Origin: Synanceia verrucosa
Lineage: Eukaryota; Chordata; Actinopteri; Perciformes; Synanceiidae
Reading direction: 5' to 3'
Length of the DNA stretch: 64,000 nt
Assembly (NCBI GenBank): GCA_029721515.1
Contig: CM056564.1
Span: forward strand, 601,204 to 665,203
Shown here: positions 36,500 through 48,120 of the stretch, piece after piece
How positions within the stretch are numbered: the first letter of the stretch is position 1
Layout of the letters: each line of letters begins with the position of its first letter
Made by a program: the position numbers and the translations under genes
Notes under the pieces: model-generated
What the model was told of the DNA's origin: nothing
Seen by the model: the letters and a program-made list of their open reading frames with translations, nothing else
The model's database searches: none

Positions 36500-36852
36500 G
36501 AGCGTAACGTCAGCGTCCTCTGACTGCCCTCAGTCTGACTGACCGTGCTACGCAACTAATACGATAGGAGGCGGTGTGCATATTCAACACTGGAGCAAGA
36601 AGAGAGACAAGAGGAGAGTGAGAAGGTCATGTTGGTACCATAGACTGTGTGGTGTATGTCAGAAACAGCAGGAACTTCCCCACCATGTTGAAATCTGTGC
36701 CAGAGCTGTGAGGGAGGCCACAGCTGCCCTGGAACGGCAACAAAATCAGCTGCAAACAGCAGGTTTTGACTCAGGTCTTTCTCCGACCACGTTGTCAACA
36801 ACAACAAAAACAACAACAACACTTTTACCCTCTGATCGCCATGACGCTCGAG
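36500..36852 (+). CDS. Candidate exon with a C2HC-type zinc-finger-like motif
   Basis: Bounded by an acceptor (atcccacag, ending at 36499) and a donor (cgag|gtaag at 36853). The plus frame starting at 36576 reads through a basic segment (KKRDKRRVRR), then a C-x2-C...H-H-x3-C pattern (CGVCQKQQELPHHVEIC), an Ala/Glu/Gln-rich helix-like part and a Thr-rich stretch encoded by acaaca repeats. No homologue is recognised and no neighbouring exon was found. It could be a transposon-derived exon or a chance frame. Confidence 0.35.
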
Positions 36853-37578
36853 GTAAGATTTCAAGCTTGCAAGCTAACATGCAAGGAGTTGCAGGTCTGA
36901 TTTATTGTCAATGAAATCATTACAGCTCAAGACACATTTTTCGTAGCCACCACAATATTATCATATGCGGCTAAAGGGCGAGAACATACTTGTGAGGCTT
37001 TTCTTTGTACACTGTCTTCACTCACACATACATATTCATGTGAAAAATGGGCGTTACTTAAGCCTGAAAATCTGGTCTACGTAGCCTGTTAATGTGGATC
37101 ATGGGCGCATGTGTGGACATCTCCATGCATTCTGCTGTATACATACTGTATGCTGTTACCAATCCATTTCTGCACTTCTAGCTTTTTAATATATGAACTG
37201 GTGCCAACACTTCCTCTTGACCAATATATTATTATAATTTATAATAATAACAATTATGATAATACATTCGTCATTACAATTTTTAAGTTATACACTTCTC
37301 CTCCTATACGGTAAGCGTATTGCATCATTTCCGCTCTCAGCCGCTACTCTGTTGTTTCCTACAGCACTCTGAGCTGCTCTGCCACAAAAATAGTTTTGTT
37401 ACTGTCTTAATCCACAGTGGTTAACGTCCCGCTGTACATTTGTAGTGTACTAATCCTATCAAGCACTCTAAAACTTCCCTAGACTTTCCCTGTCACTCGT
37501 TGGTGTTTTCCAGCGGCTCTTTTTCGGCTAACAACTAGCTTCCATAGCCTAGCTTAGCAGCTATCTTAGCGTATAGCC

Positions 37579-38448
37579 ATGGCTTCTCCTCTTCCTTCTC
37601 CTGCTTTCTCTTGCTCAGTGTGTCTCATGCTCAGTTATTCCTCTGCCTCCTTTAGTGATAATGGTACGTGTAATAAGTGTAGCATGTTCGCGGTTTTGGA
37701 GGCGAGGCTTAGTGAGTTAGAAGCCCGGCTCCGCACCATCCAAAGTCCTAGTTATGCTTCCGTAGCTAGCCAGCCCCTAGCCGGTGCGAGCCGACCTAGC
37801 ATAGCTCCTGCTAGCCATCCCCCGGCAACTCCCGAGCAGCCGGGAGAGTGGGTGACTGTCCAAAGGAAGCGTACTTTTAAACAGCCCACGGCTCACCACC
37901 GACCCCTTCACGTTTCTAACAAGTTTTCCCCACTCAGCGACACACCCGCTGAGAAGCCAACCCTGGTTATTGGCAGCTCTATTCTTCAAAACGTGAAATT
38001 AGCGACACCGGCAACCATAGTCAAATGCATTCCGGGGGCCAGAGCAGGCGACGTTGAATCCTATTTGAAACTGCTGGCTAAGGATAAGCGTAAATATGGG
38101 ACTATTGTTATTCACGCTGGCGGTAATGACACCCGGTTACGCCAATCAGAGGTCACAAAAATTAACGTGGAATCGGTGCATGCTTATGCTAAAACAATGT
38201 CGGGCTCCGTAGTTTTCTCTGGTCCCCTCCCTAGCTTGGCCTCTGATAACATGTTTAGTCGCATGTCATCCTTCCACCGCTGGCTGTCGAGGTGGTGTCC
38301 AGTTAATGATGTGGGCTTCATCGATAATTGGAGCAGTTTCTGGGGAAAACCTGGTCTGATGAGGAGAGACTGCATCCATCCTACTTTGGAAGGAGCAGCT
38401 CTCATTTCTAGAAACATGGCCAAGTTTATTAGTCGACCTAACCCATGA
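37579..38448 (+). CDS. L2 LINE ORF1 protein with SGNH/GDSL-hydrolase domain
   Basis: A 289-residue intact frame starting at ATG 37579. An N-terminal Cys pair region (residues 12-34) and a short coiled-coil-like LEARLSELEARL (40-51) precede a Pro/Ala/Ser-rich linker and an SGNH fold from about residue 128. Recognisable blocks are VIGSSIL (130-136, catalytic Ser block), HAGGND (179-184, Gly-x-Asn block) and RRDCIHP (262-268, Asp-x2-His). ORF1 proteins of L2/CR1 LINEs bind element RNA, and an esterase-like domain is known in that family, with unclear role in retrotransposition. All catalytic blocks are present, so this ORF1 seems recently active, unlike the ORF2 that follows. Confidence 0.87.
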   Translation: MASPLPSPAFSCSVCLMLSYSSASFSDNGTCNKCSMFAVLEARLSELEARLRTIQSPSYASVASQPLAGASRPSIAPASHPPATPEQPGEWVTVQRKRTFKQPTAHHRPLHVSNKFSPLSDTPAEKPTLVIGSSILQNVKLATPATIVKCIPGARAGDVESYLKLLAKDKRKYGTIVIHAGGNDTRLRQSEVTKINVESVHAYAKTMSGSVVFSGPLPSLASDNMFSRMSSFHRWLSRWCPVNDVGFIDNWSSFWGKPGLMRRDCIHPTLEGAALISRNMAKFISRPNP

Positions 38449-38499
38449 CAACCCAGGGTTGAGACCAGGAGACAGAGTTGTAGTTTAACACACTTCTCT

Positions 38500-39144
38500 G
38501 TGCTTCCATTAGAGCAGTCACCCACCCAGAACCCCATAGAAACGGTGTCTGTCCCACGACCACTGAAATCAGTTAAATCCACAGTATACAAAAAGGGAGT
38601 TGAACAAAATAACTTAATAAAAATTAAATCCACTGCTGAAATAGTTAATCAGGACAGGAGAATTAAATGTGGACTTTTAAATATCAGGTCATTATCATCT
38701 AAAGCTCTACTAGTAAATGAATTAATATCTGATAACCAGGTTGATTTATTTTGTCTTACTGAAACCTGGTTGTGTCAAGATGATTATGTCAGCCTGAATG
38801 AATCCACTCCTCCTAGTCATATTAATACTCATATTCCTAGAGGTACAGGCCGTGGAGGAGGAGTTGCAGCCATTTTTGATTCTAGTCTATCGATCAAACC
38901 TAAACCTAAATTAAATTATACGTCTTTTGAAAGCCTGGTTCTTAGTCTTTCTCATCTTAAATGGAAAACAGAGAAACCAGTTTTATTTGTTATAGTGTAC
39001 CGTGCTCCAGGTCCATATTCTGAATTTCTATCTGAGTTCTCTGAGTTTTTATCATCTGCACGGGAGCTACACCCGGTGAGATGGTTTACATTCCATTTAT
39101 TATCATCTCTTCCTGATTCTGAGGGCCAGTATTGTTGCTCCTAA
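38500..39144 (+). pseudogene. L2 LINE ORF2 fragment: truncated AP-like endonuclease domain
   Basis: Begins 51 bp after the ORF1 stop. From residue 57 the APE-type endonuclease blocks are clear: KCGLLNIRSL (Asn of block I, residue 61), DLFCLTETWL (catalytic Glu 88), GRGGGVAAIF and VIVYRAPG. After about residue 185 (FSEFLSSA) the similarity stops, and the following 30 residues are unrelated. The GDFN and SDH blocks and the whole reverse transcriptase are missing. It would normally nick target DNA to prime reverse transcription. Loss is by deletion or rearrangement at about 39055-39070. Confidence 0.85.
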
Positions 39145-39344
39145 GAAAGAGGTAAATTGTGGGACTAATTTTAAAAAATACAAACTAAATCACCTCTGTT
39201 TCTCTTAAGATTATTGTGGAATAGAATTGCGTCTATCTACAATAAGTGTTGAATACCGAGTCCAGGACTCGAAGACGGCAAAACAAGAACAGGTGTTTCT
39301 TTTTCTTTGTTCTTTTTATTTTCTTATTTCTGTGAGTTTTGCGC

Positions 39345-39650
39345 GTAAAAAGTGTGAGCTTTTCGGCCTGAAGCCAAAGCAAGAACACAGTAAGGTGTGA
39401 GCTTTTCGGCCTGAAGCCACAGCAAGAACACAGTAAGGTGTGAGCTTTTCGGCCTGAGGCCAAAGCAAGAACACAGTAAGGTGTGAGCTTTTCGGCCTGA
39501 GGCCAAAGCAAGAACACAGTAAGGTGTGAGCTTTTCGGCCTGAAGCCAAAGCAAGAACACAGTAAGGTGTGAGCTTTTCGGCCTGAAGCCACAGCAAGAA
39601 CACAGTAAGGTGTGAGCTTTTCGGCCTGAGGCCAAAGCAAGAACACATTT
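39345..39650 (+). repeat. 43-bp minisatellite, seven copies
   Basis: Unit gtgtgagcttttcggcctga... repeats every 43 bp (the cggcctg core at 39364, 39407, 39450, 39493, 39536, 39579 and 39622). Two alternating variants differ in gaagcc/gaggcc and aaagc/acagc. A diverged unit follows at 39660-39700. Because 43 is not divisible by 3 and no unit has a stop on the minus strand, all three minus frames run open, which is not evidence for a gene. Confidence 0.95.
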
Positions 39651-41272
39651 TTCTGCAAAAGTGTGAGTTTTGAACCCGAAGTCAAAACAAGAACACAGGT
39701 TTCTGTCAGAGGCAGACCGAGGCAGGAACTCAGGTAAAAGACGCTATAGCAGGAAAGATAAGAGCTCTGTAAAAGTAATATATATATATATATATATATA
39801 TTAAAGTAAAATATAAAAGTAAAGTAAAAAAAAAAAAATTGCGGAGGCCATGAAGAGAAAATATGGATAGTGTGCAGCATCTTCAATGTTGAGTGAACAT
39901 TTAGCGGAAATCAGTTGTTACAACTTAAAGGGAACTTAAGAATGGTAAAGTAAAGCTGCTTTGAGAACAAAAATGAATCAAAAGGTAAAAGGAGTCCGGA
40001 GTATCACAACGTTACCCTCATCTACCCAGACATCACAGGCTCCTGAAAAGCTCAAAAGGTAAGCACAAACCTTTTCAATAGAATTGTGCATATTGATTAT
40101 AACTAAAACTTGATGTCTGGTGTAGAGACAGGTGATGTTTAGTCTAAAGTGAGTCAACACATTAAATTAATGGTAAAAGAGAAATAAGAGAAATGAGAAA
40201 TGGAGGTTGAAGTCCTCACCTAAGAATATCATGCGCAGAAAAGAAGAAAAAGAGAATAAAATACACGTGTTGGGTTTAAATTGTGTGGGCTGGATCTTTC
40301 TTCAAGAGTTAAATGAAAAGGAGGCTGGTGAAAAGAAAGCTCTGAAGACTGAGTGTGAGTATTACCTGAGCTTCTCTTCTTCTTCATTTCGATGCCTCCA
40401 TTAAGTCATTTTACTAACTCATCTTCTTCCCCGGAGTCCCTGTGCTCTCAGCTCCCAGGTGTCCGTGAGCTGAGGCTACTTGTTGAGAAGGAGGTGGTGT
40501 CATCCAGGCTTCATCTGTCCTGATGGTGGTGAGATGGAGAAGAGGCGATGCTGCTCAGGTTGTATCTTTTAGGGTGGTGGAGAAGAGGATGTGTTTACTC
40601 TTCCTCCCTTTAACACATGCTGCTGATTATTTTTGTGCCTCGTAGTCCCTGTGCGTTCTCATCTCACAGGTATCCATGGATCCAGTCTACCTGGTGGAGT
40701 AGTGGTTGTGCAGACCAGTCAGGCTTCATCTTCTGGTTCTGAGTGACGTGGTGGTGATGAGGTCATCCTGCGGAGGTTTCTCCTGTTTGGTGTGGTGGAG
40801 AGGTAGACGTGCTGTTCAGGCTTCTTCTGGTTGGCGTGGTGGAGAGGAAGACATGCTTCTCATCCTTTGCTGATAGCTTGATGATGCTCTTCATCCCCTT
40901 GGACACTCTCATATAATTCTATATATACACACTGTATATTAGCTGTTGTTATATTGAGTTGGACATTTCCATACAATTTTGTATGTTAGTGTTAATGTGT
41001 TTTCATTGTTGTTATTCTGTACACATGGCATCTATTGCACGTCTGTCCATCCTGGAAGAGGGATCCCTCCTCTGTTGCTCTTCCTGAGGTTTCTTCTGTT
41101 TCTTTTTCCCTGTTAAAAGTTTTTTTTGGGGGAGTTTTTCCTTAGTCGATGCGAGGGTCATTTTTAAAGGACAGAGGGTGTCATATCCTGTACAGATTGT
41201 AAAGCCCAATGAGGCAAATTCATAATTTGTGATATTGGGCTATACAAATAAAGTTGACTTGACTTGACTTGA

Positions 41273-43269
41273 CCTTTGGGGTGGATTTGGTGCATAATTT
41301 GCGGTGTATTAAAACTGTTAGTGAGACTGGGTTAGGACCCCCAGTATTCAGCCGCAGTATAGTCACCAGGACTTTCTGTAGAAGCTTGCTGACTAGGTCT
41401 CCCAACAGGGCATTGCGTCCATACACTTGAAATTGTGTGCGTGTGTGTAGTGTTTTTATGTACAACCAAAGTAAGTCCATAAATTATGGCAATTAAAGGA
41501 GCAGGCAAGTTCAAAATTTGTGAGAAGGAGTAGTTTTGTGTGTATTTAGGAGGCATTAATCCTAAATACCATAAGAAAAAGGAAATAAGTGGATAAATTG
41601 AAGCAGAATCAAAAAAACAAAAACAAAAAAAAATTGGTTGATTTCCAGGGGATGATGCTCTGCTAACTCTGCTAAGAGTTTGAGTATAAGTTGATACAAG
41701 ACTCAGACAGAAGACTCTGACGAACACAGACACAGAGGGAGAGACAGAATGACCAAGAGAAAATAAAAAACACAGAAAGGAAGCATATGCGGTCGCAGAC
41801 TTTTAAACTACCCTCATAAGAAACCAGTCAAATTCAGACTTCTATACAAGGGAAGAATAACTTAGACCCTAAACAAACTAATGGTATGAGAGAAGGGTTG
41901 ACTTACACATTTTCATTCACATAGCCATGAACACAAGATAACACACTCCACACCTAGCCATCCTCCACTTTCTCATGAACAAACACTTTGTGCATTTTTC
42001 CCTCCGCCTAGTGAGAACGATAACCATCTATTAATAGATTTGATGGCCCAACTTCAGGCCCAATTGCAAGTAAAACTAGATGTCAAAAACAGGAACCACA
42101 GGTCAGCATTTGTCATCACATATGCCTCTGATTGCTCAAACTTAAGGCCCCTGATATGCTATCAGTTGAGCTAATAAATAAATAAATTAATTAAAGTTTT
42201 AGCTTCTGTCTATATTAAATGAAACCAATCACTATTGCATTGTTATCATTTCCACATGCCTGTGCAATGAAGAATCGCTTGCTGCTGATACTTGCAATGA
42301 AGACCAGCTTACACATAGTCGCTGACATACAGGATGCTACTGAACATGCAATGAAGAACTGCTTACACCTGTGATTTAGCTCTCTAAAAGGGGGACACCA
42401 CACTGTCTCCCTCCTGGTTGTGTCGTACCCTAAAAGGTGGTGGTCACTTGCAGTTTGGGGGCCTGCAAAGTTGGTTACAGCCTGATGGATGCTGCACAAT
42501 GCAGGATTTACATTTCCTACTTCTGTTGATTGATATGGAGAAACCATGTCAAAAGGGGAAATGTTAAAGTGAATATGATTCTATAATGGTAATGTTAAAC
42601 ATTTTTCTGACTTTATGTGCTCTACTTCAGTCTCAGTCACTGGCTGTTTGTTTTAATTAATTATAAATAAACTGACCTTGATAGGTGATAACAAGCAAAA
42701 GCCTTTTTTTCTGTCTCCCACTTGAACCTGAGATTAGAGATGTGTTCTCATTCACATTCAGAGGTCAACAGTACAGATACACTCGACTATTCAGCAACAT
42801 TTCATTTGGATGTTTCTGAAAAAGGGCTGCAGGAAAAGGGGGGAGGAAGGCAGGTACTGATATACTACAATTCAAATCAGACACTGTAGAAAACAGATAA
42901 CCACCATGCACACGACATGCTGAAGAAGCAAAAGCCATCACAAAAGACAGAACACATAATCATTTATCAGTCACTGACTGTACTGACAACACATAACATC
43001 ACATTAAACTGAGAGCTGATTTACAGAATGAGCCTTTAATCATCCAGACACAAGAACTGTATTTACTGATGGTTGTTTTTTTATTGCACCCACAAAATGG
43101 ACTACAGACAGGATATGCTGTATTTGAGTACCAAACAGGAAATGACTACTGTATGTGACGGTGACCTCTGACAGACTACAGACTTCACCCTCAGCACAGA
43201 GAGCAGGACTGAAAACATTGACTGAAGCACTTAAAGCAGCTCAGGGACAGATTGTAGACTCAATATATG
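41273..43269. other. No recognised gene; possible retroelement flank
   Basis: 41590-41640 is A-rich. A 110-codon minus frame (42547-42215) lies in sequence with tandem-like gcaatgaaga words, but no domain is recognised. The region 41640-42100 read on minus resembles LTR-type composition without definable ends. Confidence 0.4.
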
Positions 43270-43835
43270 CACACTGTAAGAAAAGATACACAATATTTAC
43301 TCAATAGAGATGAGGTAACAGACAAGCAATATTGTTTATTAGATTTCACAAGGTTCAGTATTGAGTAAATATTAATTAAATGATGCCCTTAATAGTTATC
43401 CATTGAGTAGATTCAAATAGAAAACAGTACATAGTGGATTATAACCTAAACAAGAATATTGAGTTGATTTGAAAAAGATAAACTCCCTAATGTGGAAATA
43501 CTACTAATAGAAATTAATTCCATGTGTCAGTGATATAATTGTGTAATAGTCATCTACATTAATCTGCACATTGATTTGAATGTGATCAATGCACTGAATT
43601 TAGTCTAAATATTATTTCCTTTTTAAGAATATCCAGTCTATGGCCCAGAAAGTACAGAACTTAAGAAATACTCAAATAAGAATTTTATTAACAATTCATT
43701 TTTGTGCTTTAGACGCGTTGCTCCACATCCATGTACACAATCATGTTGAATGTGTTTTACCTAATACATTATTTCAGATCTACATGACCACAGAATCATT
43801 TCTTACAGTGAACTGACTCTTTTTGGTTAATCGGC
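43270..43835 (+). repeat. Dispersed repeat R2, copy 2
   Basis: Same orientation as 31430-32460, with an internal deletion of about 460 bp at 43740. Both R2 copies lie a short distance before a family 2 LTR element, although the LTR elements are in opposite orientations. Confidence 0.82.
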
Positions 43836-44429
43836 ACATTATTTGCAGTTTGTAAGGGTTTTTTAATGAATCACTATCTACCTAGGTTTGGCAGGCCCAA
43901 GGTCAAGTTGAAAGAGTAAAATTGGCAAAAATCTGCACAGATTCCAAATTAATCTGAGTTGAGGCCTTGCTTATTGCTTTGATGTCTATCAGAGCCTCCA
44001 CCAACAACAGTATAGGGTTTTTACTGTTCGAACTTTGCACAGGACACGTTTGAGGGTCCTGCAATAGTGGGTCTCAGGGGGACGCCTCTAGATCTCACAA
44101 ATCTTGATCATGTGTCATACTACGGTGCACTAACTGTACTGGTAGCATCTCTCCATACAAAAGAGTGACAACAGAGGGTGATGACGACAACATTCGGGTA
44201 AGGGTGTGAGACCCTCCGACTGGATAGAGGACACACGAGGTACCACCTGAATCAGTGTGCTAAAGACTCCATATCCACTAGAACAGGAGTATCAAACTCC
44301 ATTTCATCGAAGGCCACATTAGCGTTATGGTTATTATTGGTTTTTGGTAATGACTTTGAACTATCCGTATATTTTAAGTATAACTAGGCTAAATGTTTGT
44401 GATATACAACTGTAGTGTTGAAAGCAGCA
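43836..44429. other. Non-coding; no gene seen
   Basis: Mixed-composition sequence with no repeat family or frame I can support. Confidence 0.4.
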
Positions 44430-44720
44430 AGGTCACTATATCTCATTAATATCTCACAGGCGAGATGTTGGTGAGGTTTACAAATGACTGAAGATTGAAT
44501 GCAGATATCAGTACAGTTGGTCCTTCAGAATAAACTCTATACATCGGGCTGGCTCATTGTCTTTCTACATAAAGCTAGTCAAGCTTACACTGAGTATTTA
44601 TTCTTATACATACGGTATGTCAAAATAAAGGTCTCATGTTAATAAACACAGTTCTATCAACAGACAAAAACACCGGAGGGCTTTAATTTTGAAATTAAAG
44701 CAGGAAGTCTTGAGTAAAAA
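44430..44720 (+). repeat. Dispersed repeat R, copy 2
   Basis: Matches 24590-25100 with a deletion near 44520, and the reverse complement of 34440-34602. It runs directly into the internal part of the LTR element, as in copy A, so R may be part of that element. Confidence 0.75.
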
Positions 44721-45989
44721 TAACACTTAATGGTTTGTTTTATCTATGTTTGCTATATTTGCTTGTTGTGTTGTTTTGCCATTATTGTATTTTGCACACA
44801 CACTGGAGGCAGGTGGAAATGAGACATCCAGGATACAGACAGCCAGTTTAACCAGTGTACCTCAAAAGGGGTCAGATTGATTTCAACTGTAGGAGAAGAT
44901 GGCCCGGCGTCCAGCTGAAATGGAGGGATTGTCCATCCTACCACCAGGATCTGACGACGTGCAGTGATGTCAATAAAGGGGAGCCATCACTGAGACAACA
45001 AGTGTCTGCTGGAAACACAGACGCTGGCAAGGCCCGTTCCAGATCCTCCTCATGACACACACAGCAGTGAAGGTTGCAGAAAGAGCAACATGAATCTACA
45101 CGTCCCACTGCAAAAGTACCAGCTCCAACTGACCCACCAACTGGAGATCCACAATATCAGGAGGAGGTAAAAGCGCTCCCTGCTACATGTGACGTGCCAA
45201 GTCACCAACTGAACAGATGGTGAAAGTAAACGCTCTGTTCCAACGAAACCATGATGCCAGAACAGCGGACAAGAAACAAAGAAATCTAAAGACATCTGCA
45301 CCAGCATACAGTCAACTTTTCAACATTTTCATAAATATTCATGTGATTATAATGCCTTTATGATGATTCTAATGTCTGTTTATTCTGTGTTACAACCAGG
45401 TTCACTGCAAGCCCAGAATGGTGATCGTTCCCATGGAGACCACGGAGGTGTTTTCCCCTAATCTGACACGAATGGGGTTTTTCTCCTCTGGGCTCTATGA
45501 GAGGGTCATTCAGGAATTTTTCCCTAGAAAAGGGTTTTTGCCTGAATTTGCGGTGTAACCATTGATAGGTGTGACCTCTGAGAAGAACTGAGATGCATTG
45601 GATCTGTTTGTTTTACAGCATGGACATTTGAGAATCATAAAGTTATAATGACTTGGGAGGCGACTGCCCGATGGCCTGTATAGGCCCGGGAACAGGTTCT
45701 CACTCTGAGTCTTTTCTTTCAATCTGTTTTAGGAAGATGGTTGTTATCTGTACTGAGTAATATACAGTAATGTAATATCACTTGTGTAATTCTACAATCC
45801 CTGTTCTGTCTCAGCTGTGCTATAGCCAGAGAGTTCTATTCTCGCAAGAACAAATGTAACTTTTTCTCTGTTACTGACATCTTAATGATGTTTGATCTTA
45901 ACAACCTGCAAAAGGTTCAATCTGATGTTTGATGCTTTCAGTAAACTTTGTATTTACTTAGTTGTTCCTATAGGAACAAAAGGAGGGAA
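44721..45989 (+). mobile_element. LTR element family 2, internal 3' part, copy B
   Basis: Matches copy A (33126-34302, reversed) and, from 45259, copy C (61603 on). A polypurine tract (aaaaggaggga at about 45978-45988) abuts the LTR. Short sense frames at 44855-45055 and about 45417-45557 are also open in the other copies, and neither shows a known retroviral domain. Confidence 0.7.
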
Positions 45990-46425
45990 TGTGATGGAAA
46001 TTTAGCTGATTGTATAAGCTGTTATGTGTGAACTCATGATGATGTCGCTGGAAGTTATCTTGTTTTAGTTTTCACAGAGAACAGTGTGTGTCTTTTCCTC
46101 GCCATCAGGCCTGATAGACTTGTGGACTCTGTCTACAGTAAAACATACAGCATGTTCGTTTATCACCTTGACGGTATTGCTTGTCAGCAGGAACTCACGT
46201 AAGCATGTATGTATCAGTAGTGCATAAATATTGTTTTTCCTTACATTCAGGATGGGCATTCACTCGCAAAGCTCTGTGCTGTGTGTCTGAATTCTCATCT
46301 CTGTTCTGCAGACAGATATTAAAAGCAACTCTTTTGGGCAACTGAATCAGTGAAGTTACTCACTCCTTGTGTAATTAAAGAACCCTGTGGATATTAGACC
46401 ATCCTGACAGAATATTTCCACAACA
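45990..46425 (+). mobile_element. Long terminal repeat, family 2, copy B (3' LTR)
   Basis: 436 bp from TGTGATGG to CCACAACA. Contains a cataaatatt TATA-like box near 46223 and an attaaag signal near 46375. The right flank gtagttttattttg also occurs, reversed, at 49620-49637 without an LTR, which marks that site as an empty counterpart. Confidence 0.9.
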
Positions 46426-47128
46426 GTAGTTTTATTTTGAAAAACTCCCAGACAGCTCAGTGGAGCCATCAAACATAATATGAACCTGAAAACAGAATTA
46501 AAATATCACTTAAGTACTTCCAGTTTCAGTTAGCATCTATGAGCTAAGCATGCTGCAAGCTAAGCATGTTTGTGCAGTTAATCAGATGGATGCTAACGGC
46601 TAACAGGCTAAAGCTACTATTTAGCAGTGATCAAGTCTCCACAGACCTGAGGATGAAACTAAATGAAGAAGTTAACTACAGGGCTTGTTAAATGGTGTCA
46701 GCTGACTGCAGATCAGTCAACATCATGAACACTCTGGTCTAAGAGACAAACTCTGGTTGGCTTGTTGTCAAATGACATCATTGATCATTCAACCAGTGAA
46801 TGTTAATATGATGTGTAAAACTGCTGGTGTATTATTGCTGGTGTGTTGTAGAAATTATGAGGTTTTAAAAAAGCAATCACTTGGCAGTACTATTGTACAT
46901 GAATATAGGTGTTTCTCTTTTTGTGTTTCTTTACATAAGTAATTGTAGCATTAACCACACACCTTTAGATTTTAATAAATCAATTATTAACAATTAACTG
47001 ATGTAACTATTAGTTGTCATTAGCTGTTATTTTTTTTATAATATTTTAAAGTAAGAGTAATATTTCCATTTTATAAAATTTACAGCATGATGTGTATTTA
47101 CAATATTATTATTATTATTTCAGAAAAG

Positions 47129-47200
47129 TCACTCTGGCGTGATTTGGACACGTAACCTTCTGATCTGGAGTCAGACATGCTACCATTGTACCACAGAGTC
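47129..47200 (-). tRNA. tRNA-Trp (CCA)
   Basis: 72 nt on minus starting GACTCTG. Anticodon loop CTCCAGA with a perfect TCTGA/TCAGA stem, and D-arm GTACAATGGTAGCAT. The T-arm (ACGTG TCCAAAT CACGC) has one mismatch and the acceptor stem one terminal mismatch. Likely functional or recently so. It is followed downstream by a short T run (gactttt). Its duplicate at 63469 is more decayed. Confidence 0.85.
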
Positions 47201-47572
47201 TCTTTCATAGGACTGCAAACTTCTGACAAAACCTTAGAGTGAGTCCAGAGGCGTCACCAGGGATTTCCGGCCAAATGAAAAGAAATTTCAATGGGCCCCC
47301 CACTGCAGGCAAAATGTGTTTATACTGTTTCACATAAAATTATGCATTTCAGTGACATTTTTGAAAGTGAGCTATCTTATAAACTGTGGACAAAGCTAGG
47401 AATAGCCAACAGGCTAATGTTCTGGAACTTTCCATCACATGAACCACTAACAGACCCACCTCGCCTATGAAAGAACTGCCCTATTCTCTGCCCTCTGAAC
47501 AACATCAACAACAAACATGGAGATATATAAGAGAGTGTCTACACAGACCCAGAAGGAAGCAGACAGTGGTGT

Positions 47573-47644
47573 GGTTCCATGGTGTAATAGTTAGCACTCT
47601 GGATTCTGAATCCAGTGATCTGAGTTCGACTCTCAGTGGAACAT
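47573..47644 (+). tRNA. tRNA-Gln (CTG)
   Basis: 72 nt starting GGTTCCATGG. Anticodon loop TTCTGAA (CTG) closed by CTGGA/TCCAG, and a perfect T-stem CTGAG/CTCAG around TTCGACT. The acceptor pairs except the first base (G against A). A TTTTT terminator follows within 5 nt. An identical copy lies at 63914-63985. Confidence 0.9.
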
Positions 47645-48037
47645 GTTTTTAAGCATGAGTCCAACTTTAAGAATGCAGCCTTTTCAATGTTCCATGTCAG
47701 GTTTTAAGTTGGTATTCAGACTGAAAACAGTGCTTTATTGAGGGCACCTTGTTTCAGCTTCCAGCTTTCAGAGACCTGAAGCAACTAAGATTCTCTCTGT
47801 CTTCACCAAAAAACATCTCCAAACTTAATGGTATTGACAGCGAGGGAAACGGGTTTGAGTTAAGTGATGGACGCACATTTTGCCTTCTGTCTTGTACTCA
47901 TCAGGAAATGAGTTTTCACTGACATTTGACCTCTAATAGCTGAAGTTAGAGTCAATGGTGTTCATTGAGCAACGGGCAGTGCGCTGAACAGTTACATTCA
48001 TCAAAATTTCCACCAACACTTGCCTTTTTTTTTCACA

Positions 48038-48120
48038 GTCAGAATGGCCGAGCGGTCCAAGGCATTGCGTTAAGGTCGCAGTCTCTTTTGGGGGCGTGGG
48101 TTCAAATCCCACTCCTGACA
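48038..48120 (+). tRNA. tRNA-Leu (AAG)
   Basis: 83 nt class II tRNA starting GTCAGAATGGCCGAGCGG. Anticodon loop TTAAGGT (AAG) on stem TTGCG/CGCAG. A long variable arm follows, then a perfect T-stem GTGGG/CCCAC. The acceptor GTCAGAA/TCCTGAC has one mismatch. A-box and B-box are intact. Only 0.4 kb from the Gln gene, in the same orientation. Confidence 0.92.

Larger units (their letters stand above)
37320..41272 (+). mobile_element. L2-type LINE, internally deleted
   Basis: A GC-richer 5' region (37320-37578) precedes ORF1 (37579-38448) and the start of ORF2 (38500-39144). ORF2 breaks off within the endonuclease domain, and the RT domain is absent. 39150-40400 holds unrelated sequence with a 43-bp minisatellite. 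40400-41272 matches an L2-like 3' UTR: it ends with gattgtaaagcccaatgaggc, a tgatattgggctatacaaataaa stem region and a short TTGAC tandem tail (41252-41272). The element could not move without outside RT. Confidence 0.8.
46426..47660 (+). repeat. Segmental duplication unit, copy 1 (copy 2 at 62770-64000)
   Basis: Continues the match between copies B and C past the LTR for at least 1.2 kb, at an offset of about 16,341 bp with few substitutions. Includes a Trp and a Gln tRNA gene. The part 46426-46760 is also present inverted at 49290-49640. Confidence 0.93.

Noticed and set aside
39233..39886. 217-codon minus frame with repeated SGRKAHTLLCSC
   Set aside because: Product of the 43-bp minisatellite, which is open in all minus frames; ends in low-complexity AT.
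42215..42547. 110-codon minus frame as a gene
   Set aside because: No recognised domain, no splice signals of note, and it overlaps tandem-like words.
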